Shown: positions 1-5,780, numbered from the stretch's first letter. The stretch: DNA of 6,835 nt from Halomonas halophila (GCA_002433675.1 DJIP01000016.1:1-6835), one strand, 5' to 3'. Numbers and translations are program-made. Notes: generated by a model from the letters alone, not told the origin.

Positions 1-24
1 GGGTCTATCCACGGGCGCTTATGG

Positions 25-53
25 TTGGGTCAAGGCCGCGCCAGCGCTATACT
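25..53 (+). promoter_or_regulatory. Probable sigma70 promoter for rnr-rlmB
   Basis: A TATACT hexamer at 48-53 is a good -10 element. It lies 17 bases downstream of TTGGGT at 25-30, a half-matching -35 (TTG conserved). The predicted start of transcription, seven bases after the -10, is the A at position 60. This would give rnr a leader of about 92 nt. The sequence fit is seen directly; promoter activity is inferred. Transcription from upstream of the window could also contribute. Confidence 0.5.
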
Positions 54-59
54 GCGCGC

Positions 60-155
60 ATGTTACGACAAATTTTCGACAAGACCGCACGCTCGCGCCC
101 GGGAGTCGGCGCTCACCTGCCGTCCTCGACCCTGCCAAGGATGCCTTTCGCATGA
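60..155 (+). CDS. Possible leaderless 31-aa leader ORF overlapping the rnr start (speculative)
   Basis: An ATG at 60 opens a 31-codon frame beginning MLRQIFDKTARSRPG and ending PRMPFA. It closes with TGA at 153-155. Two features make it more than a chance frame. First, the ATG coincides with the transcription start predicted from the TATACT at 48-53, so the mRNA could be leaderless. Second, its stop overlaps the rnr start codon in an ATGA at 152-155, the usual arrangement for translational coupling. There is no Shine-Dalgarno upstream. I recognise no family, and the peptide has no membrane segment or signal peptide. An open frame of this length is common by chance in GC-rich DNA, so it may simply be rnr leader sequence. 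Confidence 0.2.
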   Translation: MLRQIFDKTARSRPGVGAHLPSSTLPRMPFA

Positions 156-2626
156 CCCATTGGACGCTCGACGCCGACGAACACGCTCTCCGCGAAGCCC
201 ACAAGTACGACAACCCCGCCCCGTCCCGCGAGTACCTGCTCAAGCGGCTCGAGGAAATCGGGGCGCCGGTGACCCACGAGACCATGAGTGATCAGCTGGG
301 TCTCGATGATGAGGACCTGCGCGAGGCGGTGCGTCGCCGCCTGTCCGCCATGGAGCGCGACGGCCAGGTGCTGCGCAACCGTCGCAACGCCTATGCGCTG
401 ATCGACAAGCTCGATCTGATCAAGGGCAAGGTGCTGGGGCATCGGGACGGGTTCGGCTTTCTATTGCGCGACGACGGCAAGAAGCCTGACCTGGTGATCC
501 CCCCGCGACAGATGCGCCGGGTGTTTCACGGGGACCACGTGCTGGTGCGTATCAGCGGACGCGACCGCCGGGGCCGTGACGAGGCCACGGTAGTGGACGT
601 CATTGCGCGCAACACCCAGACCATCGTCGGCGTGTACCGCGAGAATACTCCCGAGTTCGGCGTGCTGATTCCCGAGAACAACCGGATCACCCAGGAGGTG
701 ATCATCCCTCACAGCGCCTGTGGTGGCGCCCAGGACGGCCAGGTCATCTCGGCGCGTATCGTCAAGCAGCCCGAGACCCGTGTGCAGCCAGTGGGTGAGG
801 TCATCGAGGTGCTGGGCGAGCGTATGGATCCCGGCATGGAAATCGACATCGCACTGAGAAGCTACGAGATCCCGTCCGAGTTTCCGCCGGATGTCACCGA
901 CCAGATCGCCAGCATGTCCGCCGAGGTCGCCGAGGAGGACAAGCTCCACCGCATCGACCTGCGTGACAAGCCGCTGGTGACCATCGATGACGAGACCGCC
1001 AAGGACTTTGACGACGCGGTGTGCGCCTACAAGACGCGTTCGGGCAGCTGGAAGCTGCTGGTCGCCATCGCCGACGTGTCTCACTACGTGCGTCCCGGCA
1101 GTCCTCTCGATCAGGAGGCCATCGCCCGCGGCAACTCGGTGTACTTCCCGGGGCAGGTGGTGCCGATGCTGCCGGAGCTGCTGTCCAACGGGCTATGCTC
1201 GCTGAACCCGGACGTCGATCGCCTGGCGCTGGTGTGCGAGCTCAATATCTCCAAGACCGGGGCCATCAGCCGCTATCGCTTCTACGAGGCGGTGTTCCGC
1301 TCCCATGCCCGCCTCACCTACAACAAGGTGGCGGCGATCCTCCAGGATGAGGGTGAAGAAGGCGAGGCCCTGCGCCAGGAGTACAAGCCGCTGGTGCCGT
1401 CGCTGAAGAATCTTCACAGCCTGTATCAGTTGCTGCGAGAGGCGCGCACCGAGCGGGGCGCCATCGACTTCGAGACCACCGAGACCGCCATCGTCTTCAA
1501 TGACGAGCGCAAGATCGAGAAGATCGTGCCGCGCTCGCGCAACGACGCCCACAAGATCATCGAGGAGTGCATGCTGGCGGCCAACGTGGCCACCGCGCGT
1601 TTCCTCGACAAGCACGACCTGCCGGCGCTGTACCGTATCCACGAGCGTCCGTCGCCGGAGCGCCTGGACAAGCTGCGGTTGTTCCTCAACGAGATCGGCA
1701 TGTCCCTCGGCGGTGGTGATGAACCGACGCCCCAGGACTACCGTGACCTGGCCGAGGCGATCAAGGGTCGCGACGACGCCGACATCATCCAGACGGTGAT
1801 GCTGCGCTCGATGAGTCAGGCGGTGTATTCGCCCCATAACGAGGGCCACTTCGGCCTGGCCTATCCGGCCTACGCCCACTTTACCTCGCCGATTCGCCGC
1901 TACCCCGACCTGCTGGTGCACCGCGCCATCCGCTCGGTGATCCGCGGGCCGCGCCAGACCAACACGGTGCTGCGTGCCGAGGGCGCGCCGGTGGAGCCGC
2001 CGACCAAGTGGTGTCCCTACACCTTCGAGCAGATGCTCGAGCTTGGCGAGCACTGCTCGATGACCGAGCGGCGCGCCGATGACGCCACCCGTGACGTCGA
2101 GGGCTGGCTCAAGTGCGAGTTCATGTCCGACAAGCTCGGCGAGGTATACGACGGTACCATCGCCTCAGTCACCCAGTTCGGCATCTTCGTGCGTCTCGAC
2201 GAGTTCTATGTCGAGGGGCTGGTCCATGTCACCTCACTGCCGTCGGACTACTACCATTACGAGCCCGAGAAGCATCGTCTCAAGGGTGAGCGCACCGGCA
2301 CCAGCTATCGCCTCGGCGACGGTGTCACCGTTCAGGTGGCGCGGGTCGACCTGGACGAGCGCAAGATCGACTTCGAGATGGCCGACGACAAGCCGCGCCC
2401 TCGTCGGGCGCCGCGCAAGCGTCGCGACGCAGGCGCGCAGGGCAAGGGGCGTAGCAATGGGCAAGGTGACAAGCCTGCCCAGGCCAGCAAGGGGCGCGGT
2501 GACAGGTCGGCCCAGGGCGACGCCAAGCGCCGTGCCGACGGCCCCTCCGGTGTCGGCGAGCAGGATGCTCCGAAGAAGAAGGGCGGACGTCGTCGTCGCG
2601 GCCCGCGGCGTGGCAACAAGGGATGA
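152..2626 (+). CDS. rnr: Ribonuclease R (3'-5' exoribonuclease, RNB family)
   Basis: RNase R is a processive, magnesium-dependent 3'-5' hydrolytic exoribonuclease of the cytoplasm. It degrades structured mRNA and defective rRNA and works with tmRNA in stalled-ribosome quality control. The 824-aa protein is close to the E. coli length of 813. Domains in order: an N-terminal winged-helix region (about 22-85), two cold-shock domains (about 86-150 and 155-235), the RNB catalytic domain (about 270-595), an S1 domain (about 663-742) and a basic tail (746-824). The metal-binding aspartates are visible as D279, D285, D287 and D288 in the VTIDDE...KDFDDA stretch. The second RNB signature HFTSPIRRYPDLLVHR is at 576-591. 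The ATG at 152 is chosen because AAGGA at 137-141 lies ten bases upstream; the ATG at 141 is out of frame. The S1 domain and Lys-rich tail separate it from RNase II. The downstream partner is rlmB, 33 bases away. Confidence 0.97.
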   Translation: MTHWTLDADEHALREAHKYDNPAPSREYLLKRLEEIGAPVTHETMSDQLGLDDEDLREAVRRRLSAMERDGQVLRNRRNAYALIDKLDLIKGKVLGHRDGFGFLLRDDGKKPDLVIPPRQMRRVFHGDHVLVRISGRDRRGRDEATVVDVIARNTQTIVGVYRENTPEFGVLIPENNRITQEVIIPHSACGGAQDGQVISARIVKQPETRVQPVGEVIEVLGERMDPGMEIDIALRSYEIPSEFPPDVTDQIASMSAEVAEEDKLHRIDLRDKPLVTIDDETAKDFDDAVCAYKTRSGSWKLLVAIADVSHYVRPGSPLDQEAIARGNSVYFPGQVVPMLPELLSNGLCSLNPDVDRLALVCELNISKTGAISRYRFYEAVFRSHARLTYNKVAAILQDEGEEGEALRQEYKPLVPSLKNLHSLYQLLREARTERGAIDFETTETAIVFNDERKIEKIVPRSRNDAHKIIEECMLAANVATARFLDKHDLPALYRIHERPSPERLDKLRLFLNEIGMSLGGGDEPTPQDYRDLAEAIKGRDDADIIQTVMLRSMSQAVYSPHNEGHFGLAYPAYAHFTSPIRRYPDLLVHRAIRSVIRGPRQTNTVLRAEGAPVEPPTKWCPYTFEQMLELGEHCSMTERRADDATRDVEGWLKCEFMSDKLGEVYDGTIASVTQFGIFVRLDEFYVEGLVHVTSLPSDYYHYEPEKHRLKGERTGTSYRLGDGVTVQVARVDLDERKIDFEMADDKPRPRRAPRKRRDAGAQGKGRSNGQGDKPAQASKGRGDRSAQGDAKRRADGPSGVGEQDAPKKKGGRRRRGPRRGNKG

Positions 2627-2647
2627 AGACCCGCGTGATGATTGAGC

Positions 2648-2653
2648 AGGAGG
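2648..2653 (+). promoter_or_regulatory. Ribosome binding site fixing a GTG start for rlmB
   Basis: A perfect AGGAGG lies six bases upstream of GTG at 2660. The frame stays open up to TTG at 2642, but starting there would put this Shine-Dalgarno inside the coding sequence and leave no good site upstream. The GTG at 2660 is therefore the better start. Confidence 0.8.
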
Positions 2654-2659
2654 CCGCCC

Positions 2660-3532
2660 GTGGCCAAGCATGATTCCAGGCGCCGTCGCCACGGCCAGAG
2701 CCAGTCCCAGACGCATGACCAGGCGCGTACTCAGGCGCGTGGCAAGGGACGTGGTCAGCATGGCCCGATAGCGCCCAATGGCCTCGATAGTGTGTTCGGT
2801 GTTCACGCCGTCCGGGCACTTCTGGAGCGTGGCGAGTCACCCAGGGAGCTGTGGGTGCAGGAGGGCGACGCCGGGCGTCGCCTGAGTGAACTGGTCGATA
2901 CCGCGCGCAGTCGTGGCGCCAGGCTCAGAAGCGTACCCCGTGAAGAGCTCGATGGTCTTTCCCAGGGCGCCTCCCATCAGGGCATCGTGGCGTTCTGTCC
3001 GCCGCTGGCGCCGGAGGGCGAGGAATCCCTGTGGCACAAGCTCAAGGCCTGGCCGCTGGAAACGCCACCGCTGTTGCTGATCCTCGATGGTGTCACCGAC
3101 GTTCACAACTTCGGCGCCTGTCTACGCAGTGCCGACGCCGCCGGGGTGCACGGCGTGATCGTGCCAAAGGACAAGTCGGCACCGCTCAACGCTACCGTGC
3201 GCAAGGTAGCCTGCGGTGCCGCCGAGAGCGTGCCGGTGTATCAGGTGACCAACCTTGCCCGTGCCATGGCGCGACTGAAGGAAGAAGGGGTGTGGATCAC
3301 CGGTACCGCCGGTGAGGCCGACGCCAGCGTCTTCGACACCGACTTCACCGGGCCCATGGCGCTGGTGATGGGGGCCGAGGGCAAGGGCATGCGTCGCTTG
3401 ACGCGGGAGGCCTGCGACACCCTGGTCAAGCTGCCCATGGCGGGCACCGTCTCGAGTCTCAATGTGTCGGTGGCCACCGGTGTCTGTCTGTTCGAGGTGG
3501 TGCGCCAGCGCGAGCTCAAAGCCCGCGGGTAA
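2660..3532 (+). CDS. rlmB: 23S rRNA (guanosine-2'-O-)-methyltransferase RlmB
   Basis: RlmB transfers a methyl group from S-adenosylmethionine to the 2'-OH of G2251 in the peptidyl-transferase P loop of 23S rRNA. It is a dimeric SPOUT (TrmH/SpoU) enzyme. The 290-aa product has the family's substrate-binding domain (about 42-115, starting GLDSVFGVHAVRALLERG). The knotted SPOUT domain follows (about 135-285) with all three motifs: DGVTDVHNFGACLRSADAAG (143-162, N150 and R156), LVMGAEGKGMRRL (235-247) and PMAGTVSSLNVSVATG (259-274). Identity to E. coli RlmB is high throughout these blocks. The family is usually about 245 aa. The excess is a 40-residue N-terminal extension rich in Arg, Lys, Gln and His, probably disordered and RNA-binding. 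The start is a GTG. The gene is probably cotranscribed with rnr. I see no terminator after it, so readthrough into rpsF is possible. Confidence 0.96.
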   Translation: MAKHDSRRRRHGQSQSQTHDQARTQARGKGRGQHGPIAPNGLDSVFGVHAVRALLERGESPRELWVQEGDAGRRLSELVDTARSRGARLRSVPREELDGLSQGASHQGIVAFCPPLAPEGEESLWHKLKAWPLETPPLLLILDGVTDVHNFGACLRSADAAGVHGVIVPKDKSAPLNATVRKVACGAAESVPVYQVTNLARAMARLKEEGVWITGTAGEADASVFDTDFTGPMALVMGAEGKGMRRLTREACDTLVKLPMAGTVSSLNVSVATGVCLFEVVRQRELKARG

Positions 3533-3553
3533 CGGCGTCGCCCCAGCATCAGC

Positions 3554-3582
3554 TTGCAACCCTGATCACAACTCCGTAGAAT
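3554..3582 (+). promoter_or_regulatory. Strong sigma70 promoter of the rpsF operon with GC-rich discriminator
   Basis: TTGCAA (3554-3559, 4/6 match to the -35) and TAGAAT (3577-3582, 5/6 match to the -10) are separated by an ideal 17 bases. The bases after the -10 read CTGGGCGCCCG, a GC-rich discriminator of the kind found at rRNA and ribosomal-protein promoters repressed by ppGpp and DksA. The predicted start is near 3589, giving a leader of about 108 nt before rpsF. Stringent control is inferred from the discriminator alone. Confidence 0.75.
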
Positions 3583-3589
3583 CTGGGCG

Positions 3590-3608
3590 CCCGTGCGTTC
3601 TGCGCGGG
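3590..3608 (+). promoter_or_regulatory. 5'-terminal stem-loop of the rpsF operon mRNA
   Basis: CCCGTGCG (3590-3597) pairs with TGCGCGGG (3601-3608). This gives an eight-pair stem, two pairs being G-U wobbles, with a TTC loop. It begins within about one base of the predicted transcription start. A hairpin flush with the 5' end is known to hinder pyrophosphate removal by RppH and RNase E entry, so it may stabilise this abundant mRNA. There is no T tract, so it is not a terminator. Confidence 0.45.
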
Positions 3609-3633
3609 ACAGGCTAATTGTTATTCACTCCTT

Positions 3634-3675
3634 GCTTCCCCCGGCGCCGAGACTGATCTCGCCCCCTGCGGAAGC
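3634..3675 (+). promoter_or_regulatory. Candidate S6:S18-binding autoregulatory leader motif
   Basis: The leader can fold as an outer helix GCUUCC (3634-3639) with GGAAGC (3670-3675). An internal loop follows, then an inner helix GGCG (3643-3646) with CGCC (3660-3663). Next comes a bulged CCG (3647-3649) and a small hairpin AGA-CUGA-UCU (3650-3659). A conserved CCG presented in a bulge between a stem and a hairpin is the published description of the S6:S18 complex-binding motif in rpsF-rpsR leaders; it mimics the S6:S18 site of 16S rRNA. The structure ends ten bases before the rpsF Shine-Dalgarno, so binding could block initiation. A competing five-pair hairpin, CGAGA with UCUCG (3648-3661), would sequester the CG of the bulge. 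Pairing was done by eye, without energy calculation or covariation. Confidence 0.6.
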
Positions 3676-3697
3676 TGCCAAACCGAAAGGAGAATCC

Positions 3698-4069
3698 ATG
3701 CGTCACTACGAGATCGTCTTCATGGTCCACCCGGACCAGAGTGAGCAGGTTCCGGCCATGGTCGAGCGCTACACCAGCATCGTCACCGAGAACGCCGGTA
3801 CTGTTCACCGTCTCGAGGATTGGGGCCGCCGTCACCTGGCTTACCCGATCAACAAGATCCACAAGGCTCACTACGTGCTGATGAACGTCGAGTGCAGCGG
3901 CGAGACCCTCGAGGAAATCGAGAACATCTTCCGTTTCAACGACGCCATCATTCGCAGCCTGGTGGTGCGCTGCAAGGAAGCCATCACCGAAGCGTCTCCG
4001 ATGATGAAGCCGGTGGAAGAGAAGCGTGCCCGTCGCGAAGAAAAGCCGCGCACCGCTGAATCCGCCTGA
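3698..4069 (+). CDS. rpsF: 30S ribosomal protein S6
   Basis: S6 binds S18 to form a heterodimer that joins the central domain (platform) of the 30S subunit, contacting helices 22 and 23 of 16S rRNA. The 123-aa product opens [19 protein letters not shown], nearly identical to E. coli S6. It carries the conserved RLEDWGRR (38-45), [18 protein letters not shown] (48-65) and [10 protein letters not shown] (78-87) blocks of the ferredoxin-like fold. The ATG at 3698 is set by AAAGGAG at 3686-3692, five bases upstream. The in-frame GTG at 3593 would add 35 non-conserved residues and overlap the leader structures. The C-terminus (KPRTAESA) lacks the Glu-Glu end that RimK extends with glutamates in E. 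coli. rpsR follows after 45 bases with no priB between. Confidence 0.98.
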   Translation: MRHYEIVFMVHPDQSEQVPAMVERYTSIVTENAGTVHRLEDWGRRHLAYPINKIHKAHYVLMNVECSGETLEEIENIFRFNDAIIRSLVVRCKEAITEASPMMKPVEEKRARREEKPRTAESA

Positions 4070-4114
4070 GCCGCGCATCACTAGCTCTGCAACGCACGTA
4101 TAAGGAGTCTTTCC

Positions 4115-4342
4115 ATGGCACGCTTTTTCCGTCGCCGCAAGTTTTGCCGTTTCACCGCTGAAGGCGTGAAGCAGATCGACTACAAGGATCTGGACACGCT
4201 CAAGGCCTACATCACCGAGACCGGCAAGATCGTTCCCAGCCGCATCACCGGTACCAAGGCCCGTTACCAGCGCCAGCTGTCCACCGCGATCAAGCGCGCA
4301 CGCTACCTGGCCCTGCTGCCTTACACCGACAGCCACCAGTAA
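4115..4342 (+). CDS. rpsR: 30S ribosomal protein S18
   Basis: S18 pairs with S6 on the 30S platform and contacts 16S rRNA helix 23; with S6 it is the likely repressor of this operon. The 75-aa protein has exactly the E. coli length and is almost colinear with it. It opens [18 protein letters not shown] and carries the family signature [19 protein letters not shown] (20-38), then [15 protein letters not shown] and the basic [12 protein letters not shown] near the C-terminus. One cysteine (C11) is retained. TAAGGAG at 4101-4107, seven bases upstream of the ATG, is a strong ribosome binding site. The next gene starts ten bases after the stop codon. Confidence 0.98.
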   Translation: MARFFRRRKFCRFTAEGVKQIDYKDLDTLKAYITETGKIVPSRITGTKARYQRQLSTAIKRARYLALLPYTDSHQ

Positions 4343-4352
4343 GTCGTCGCCG

Positions 4353-5204
4353 ATGCTGCCCGTCGCCCGATGGTCGATGAAAGGCATGCCCCAGGCGGCG
4401 CTGGTCGCTCTGGTGGCATCTGCGGTGCCCTGGCTGTTCTGGTTCGGGGCGGCGATTGCCGCTCTGGTGACCTTGCGCAAGGGCATGGCACCGGCGATGC
4501 CGGTGATCGCAGCAGCAGCAGTGCCGGCTGGCTGGTGGTGGACGCAGGGGGATCCGATCCCTCTGGCGACCACCCTGCTGGCGTTGTTGATGGCCATCGT
4601 GCTGCGCTCCCGCATGCGCTGGGGCGAGGCACTGATCCTGGGGTCGCTGGCCGGCGCCGCGATGATCCAGCTGGGGGTGTTCCTGCCCAAGGCGGACACC
4701 GCCCTGATGCTGGAGCAGCTGCGCCAGAGTTCCTCCGAGGTGGCCGCCATGCTCGACGAGCTGGCTGCCCAGGGACTCGACGCCAGTCGGCTGGCCGAAC
4801 TGGTCATCAGCGGTGTCACCGGTCTGGTGGTGATGCTCGCTGCGGTGGCCTGTCTGGCCCTGGCACGCAGCTGGCAGGCGGGGCTCTACAACCCGGGAGG
4901 TTTCCGGGATGAGTTCCACGCGCTGCGGCTCACCCCCAGGGAGCTGATCCTGCTGGTGGTGCTGGTGATCGCCGGCACCCTGCTGGGGCTCCCGGGGATC
5001 GGCATGCTGGCCTGGATTCCGCTGCTGATGGCCGGCATCGGCCTGACACATGGTGTAGTTGGACGTAAGGGAATGAACGGGTTGTGGCTGGTCGCGTTCT
5101 ATCTGCTGCTGATCACCACCTGGCCCATGATTCTCATCGTGCTGGTTGTGGCCCTGATCGATACCTTCGCGGACTTCCGCGGGCGTCTGGGTCACAGCAA
5201 CTGA
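4353..5204 (+). CDS. Multi-spanning inner-membrane protein, probably DUF2232/YybS family
   Basis: The biochemical function is unknown. The 283-aa protein is very hydrophobic, with about seven to eight likely membrane segments at roughly 15-41 (one or two), 48-63, 69-85, 92-111, 148-171, 197-214, 216-234 and 243-270. A hydrophilic, probably amphipathic stretch with several acidic residues (114-146) separates two halves. The most distinctive motif is [18 protein letters not shown] (171-188) after a membrane helix, which I associate with the DUF2232/YybS family. That assignment is from memory, not a search. Pseudomonas carries a comparable membrane protein between rpsR and rplI, and B. subtilis yybS lies near rplI, so the link with L9 seems old. 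The ATG at 4353 has no Shine-Dalgarno but lies ten bases after the rpsR stop, suggesting translational coupling. Alternative ATGs at 4377 and 4386 are not better served. The rplI start follows after 16 bases. Confidence 0.85.
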   Translation: MLPVARWSMKGMPQAALVALVASAVPWLFWFGAAIAALVTLRKGMAPAMPVIAAAAVPAGWWWTQGDPIPLATTLLALLMAIVLRSRMRWGEALILGSLAGAAMIQLGVFLPKADTALMLEQLRQSSSEVAAMLDELAAQGLDASRLAELVISGVTGLVVMLAAVACLALARSWQAGLYNPGGFRDEFHALRLTPRELILLVVLVIAGTLLGLPGIGMLAWIPLLMAGIGLTHGVVGRKGMNGLWLVAFYLLLITTWPMILIVLVVALIDTFADFRGRLGHSN

Positions 5205-5220
5205 CATAGAGGTTTACGAG

Positions 5221-5667
5221 ATGGAAGTCATTCTGCTCGACAACATTGGCAAGCTGGGCGGTCTCGGTGACAAGGTCACCGTCAAGCCTGGTTACGGCCG
5301 CAACTACCTGGTGCCCTACGGTCTCGCCGTGCCGGCCACCAAGGACAACATCGCTGCCTTTGAAGCTCAGCGTGCCGAGCTCGAAGCTCAGGCCGCCGAG
5401 CGTAAGGCCGAAGCCGAAGCTCGCGCCGAGCAGCTCAACGACATCGAGCTGTCTCTGGTCGCCAAGTCTGGCGACGAAGGCAAGCTGTTCGGTTCCATCG
5501 GTCCGCGTGACCTGGCCGAGGCGATCTCCAGCGCCGGTATCGACGTCGCCAAGAGCGAAGTCCGCATGCCGGAAGGCCCGATCCGCCAGACCGGTGAATA
5601 CGACATCGTGCTGCACCTGCATGCCGACGTCGACGCCACCGTGCGCGTGGTGGTGGTGGCCGAGTAA
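5221..5667 (+). CDS. rplI: 50S ribosomal protein L9
   Basis: L9 binds 23S rRNA near the base of the L1 stalk and reaches out over the 30S subunit; its loss raises frameshifting and bypassing. The 148-aa product matches the usual length of about 149. The N-terminal RNA-binding domain (1-45) carries the L9 signature pattern [20 protein letters not shown] (13-32). A long connecting helix rich in Ala, Glu and Arg (about 41-74) follows. The C-terminal domain (about 78-148) contains [20 protein letters not shown] (82-101) and ends VVVVAE, like E. coli. AGAGG at 5208-5212, eight bases upstream of the ATG, is an acceptable ribosome binding site. rplI is the last gene of the ribosomal operon, followed by a strong terminator. 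Confidence 0.98.
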   Translation: MEVILLDNIGKLGGLGDKVTVKPGYGRNYLVPYGLAVPATKDNIAAFEAQRAELEAQAAERKAEAEARAEQLNDIELSLVAKSGDEGKLFGSIGPRDLAEAISSAGIDVAKSEVRMPEGPIRQTGEYDIVLHLHADVDATVRVVVVAE

Positions 5668-5689
5668 GGTCGTCTCCCACGGCAGTGGC

Positions 5690-5723
5690 AAGGGCGCGGG
5701 AGTCACATCCCGCGCCCTTTTTT
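5690..5723 (+). terminator. Intrinsic terminator closing the rpsF-rplI operon
   Basis: A perfect ten-pair, almost all-GC stem, GGGCGCGGGA (5692-5701) with TCCCGCGCCC (5708-5717), encloses the loop GTCACA and is followed by six T (5718-5723). Two further A-T pairs at the base use AA at 5690-5691. The stem begins 24 bases after the rplI stop. The opposite strand has no comparable T run, so it acts on the + strand only. Confidence 0.96.
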
Positions 5724-5729
5724 GTGGCT

Positions 5730-5755
5730 CGCGATCGCCCGTCCTGGCGATCGTG
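5730..5755. promoter_or_regulatory. Dyad CGATCGCC-N6-GGCGATCG upstream of dnaB
   Basis: Eight-base arms CGATCGCC (5732-5739) and GGCGATCG (5746-5753) flank a CGTCCT spacer. A G-U and a C-G pair at the base extend the possible stem to ten pairs. It begins only six bases after the terminator T tract and has no T run itself. If the TAGACT at 5775 is the dnaB -10, the dyad spans about -57 to -32, the position of an activator or operator site, over a poor -35. It could equally be a second transcript-end hairpin. The left arm contains the octamer GCGATCGC. Confidence 0.35.
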
Positions 5756-5774
5756 CGACGGACCCGCCTTCGGG

Positions 5775-5780
5775 TAGACT
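5775..5780 (+). promoter_or_regulatory. Possible -10 element of a dnaB promoter
   Basis: TAGACT matches four of six consensus bases, and dnaB needs its own promoter because a strong terminator lies upstream. No recognisable -35 is found 16-18 bases upstream, and there is no extended -10 TG. The predicted start is near 5787. The call rests mainly on position. Confidence 0.35.

Noticed and set aside
141..155. Four-codon frame MPFA starting at ATG 141
   Set aside because: It is just the end of the 60-155 frame, and the AAGGA overlapping it is correctly spaced for rnr instead.
1193..2053. 286-codon - strand frame opposite rnr
   Set aside because: Antisense shadow of the catalytic RNB domain; the + strand frame carries all catalytic motifs.
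2642..2659. TTG at 2642 as the rlmB start
   Set aside because: It would place the perfect AGGAGG inside the gene; GTG at 2660 has ideal spacing from that site.
3593..3697. GTG at 3593 as an upstream start for rpsF
   Set aside because: The extra 35 residues are absent from S6 proteins, the region encodes leader RNA structures, and ATG 3698 has a strong Shine-Dalgarno.
3614..4819. 401-codon open frame on the - strand across rpsF, rpsR and the membrane-protein gene
   Set aside because: It lies opposite three well-supported genes, has no recognisable domain and is explained by GC-rich codon bias leaving the opposite strand open.
4290..5207. 305-codon - strand frame opposite the membrane-protein gene
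   Set aside because: The translation is Gln/His/Arg-rich low complexity, typical of the antisense of Leu/Val/Ala-rich membrane protein codons.
5762..5775. Small stem ACCCG-CCTT-CGGGT before the dnaB -10
   Set aside because: Only five pairs, no T tract and probably upstream of the transcription start; not enough to call.
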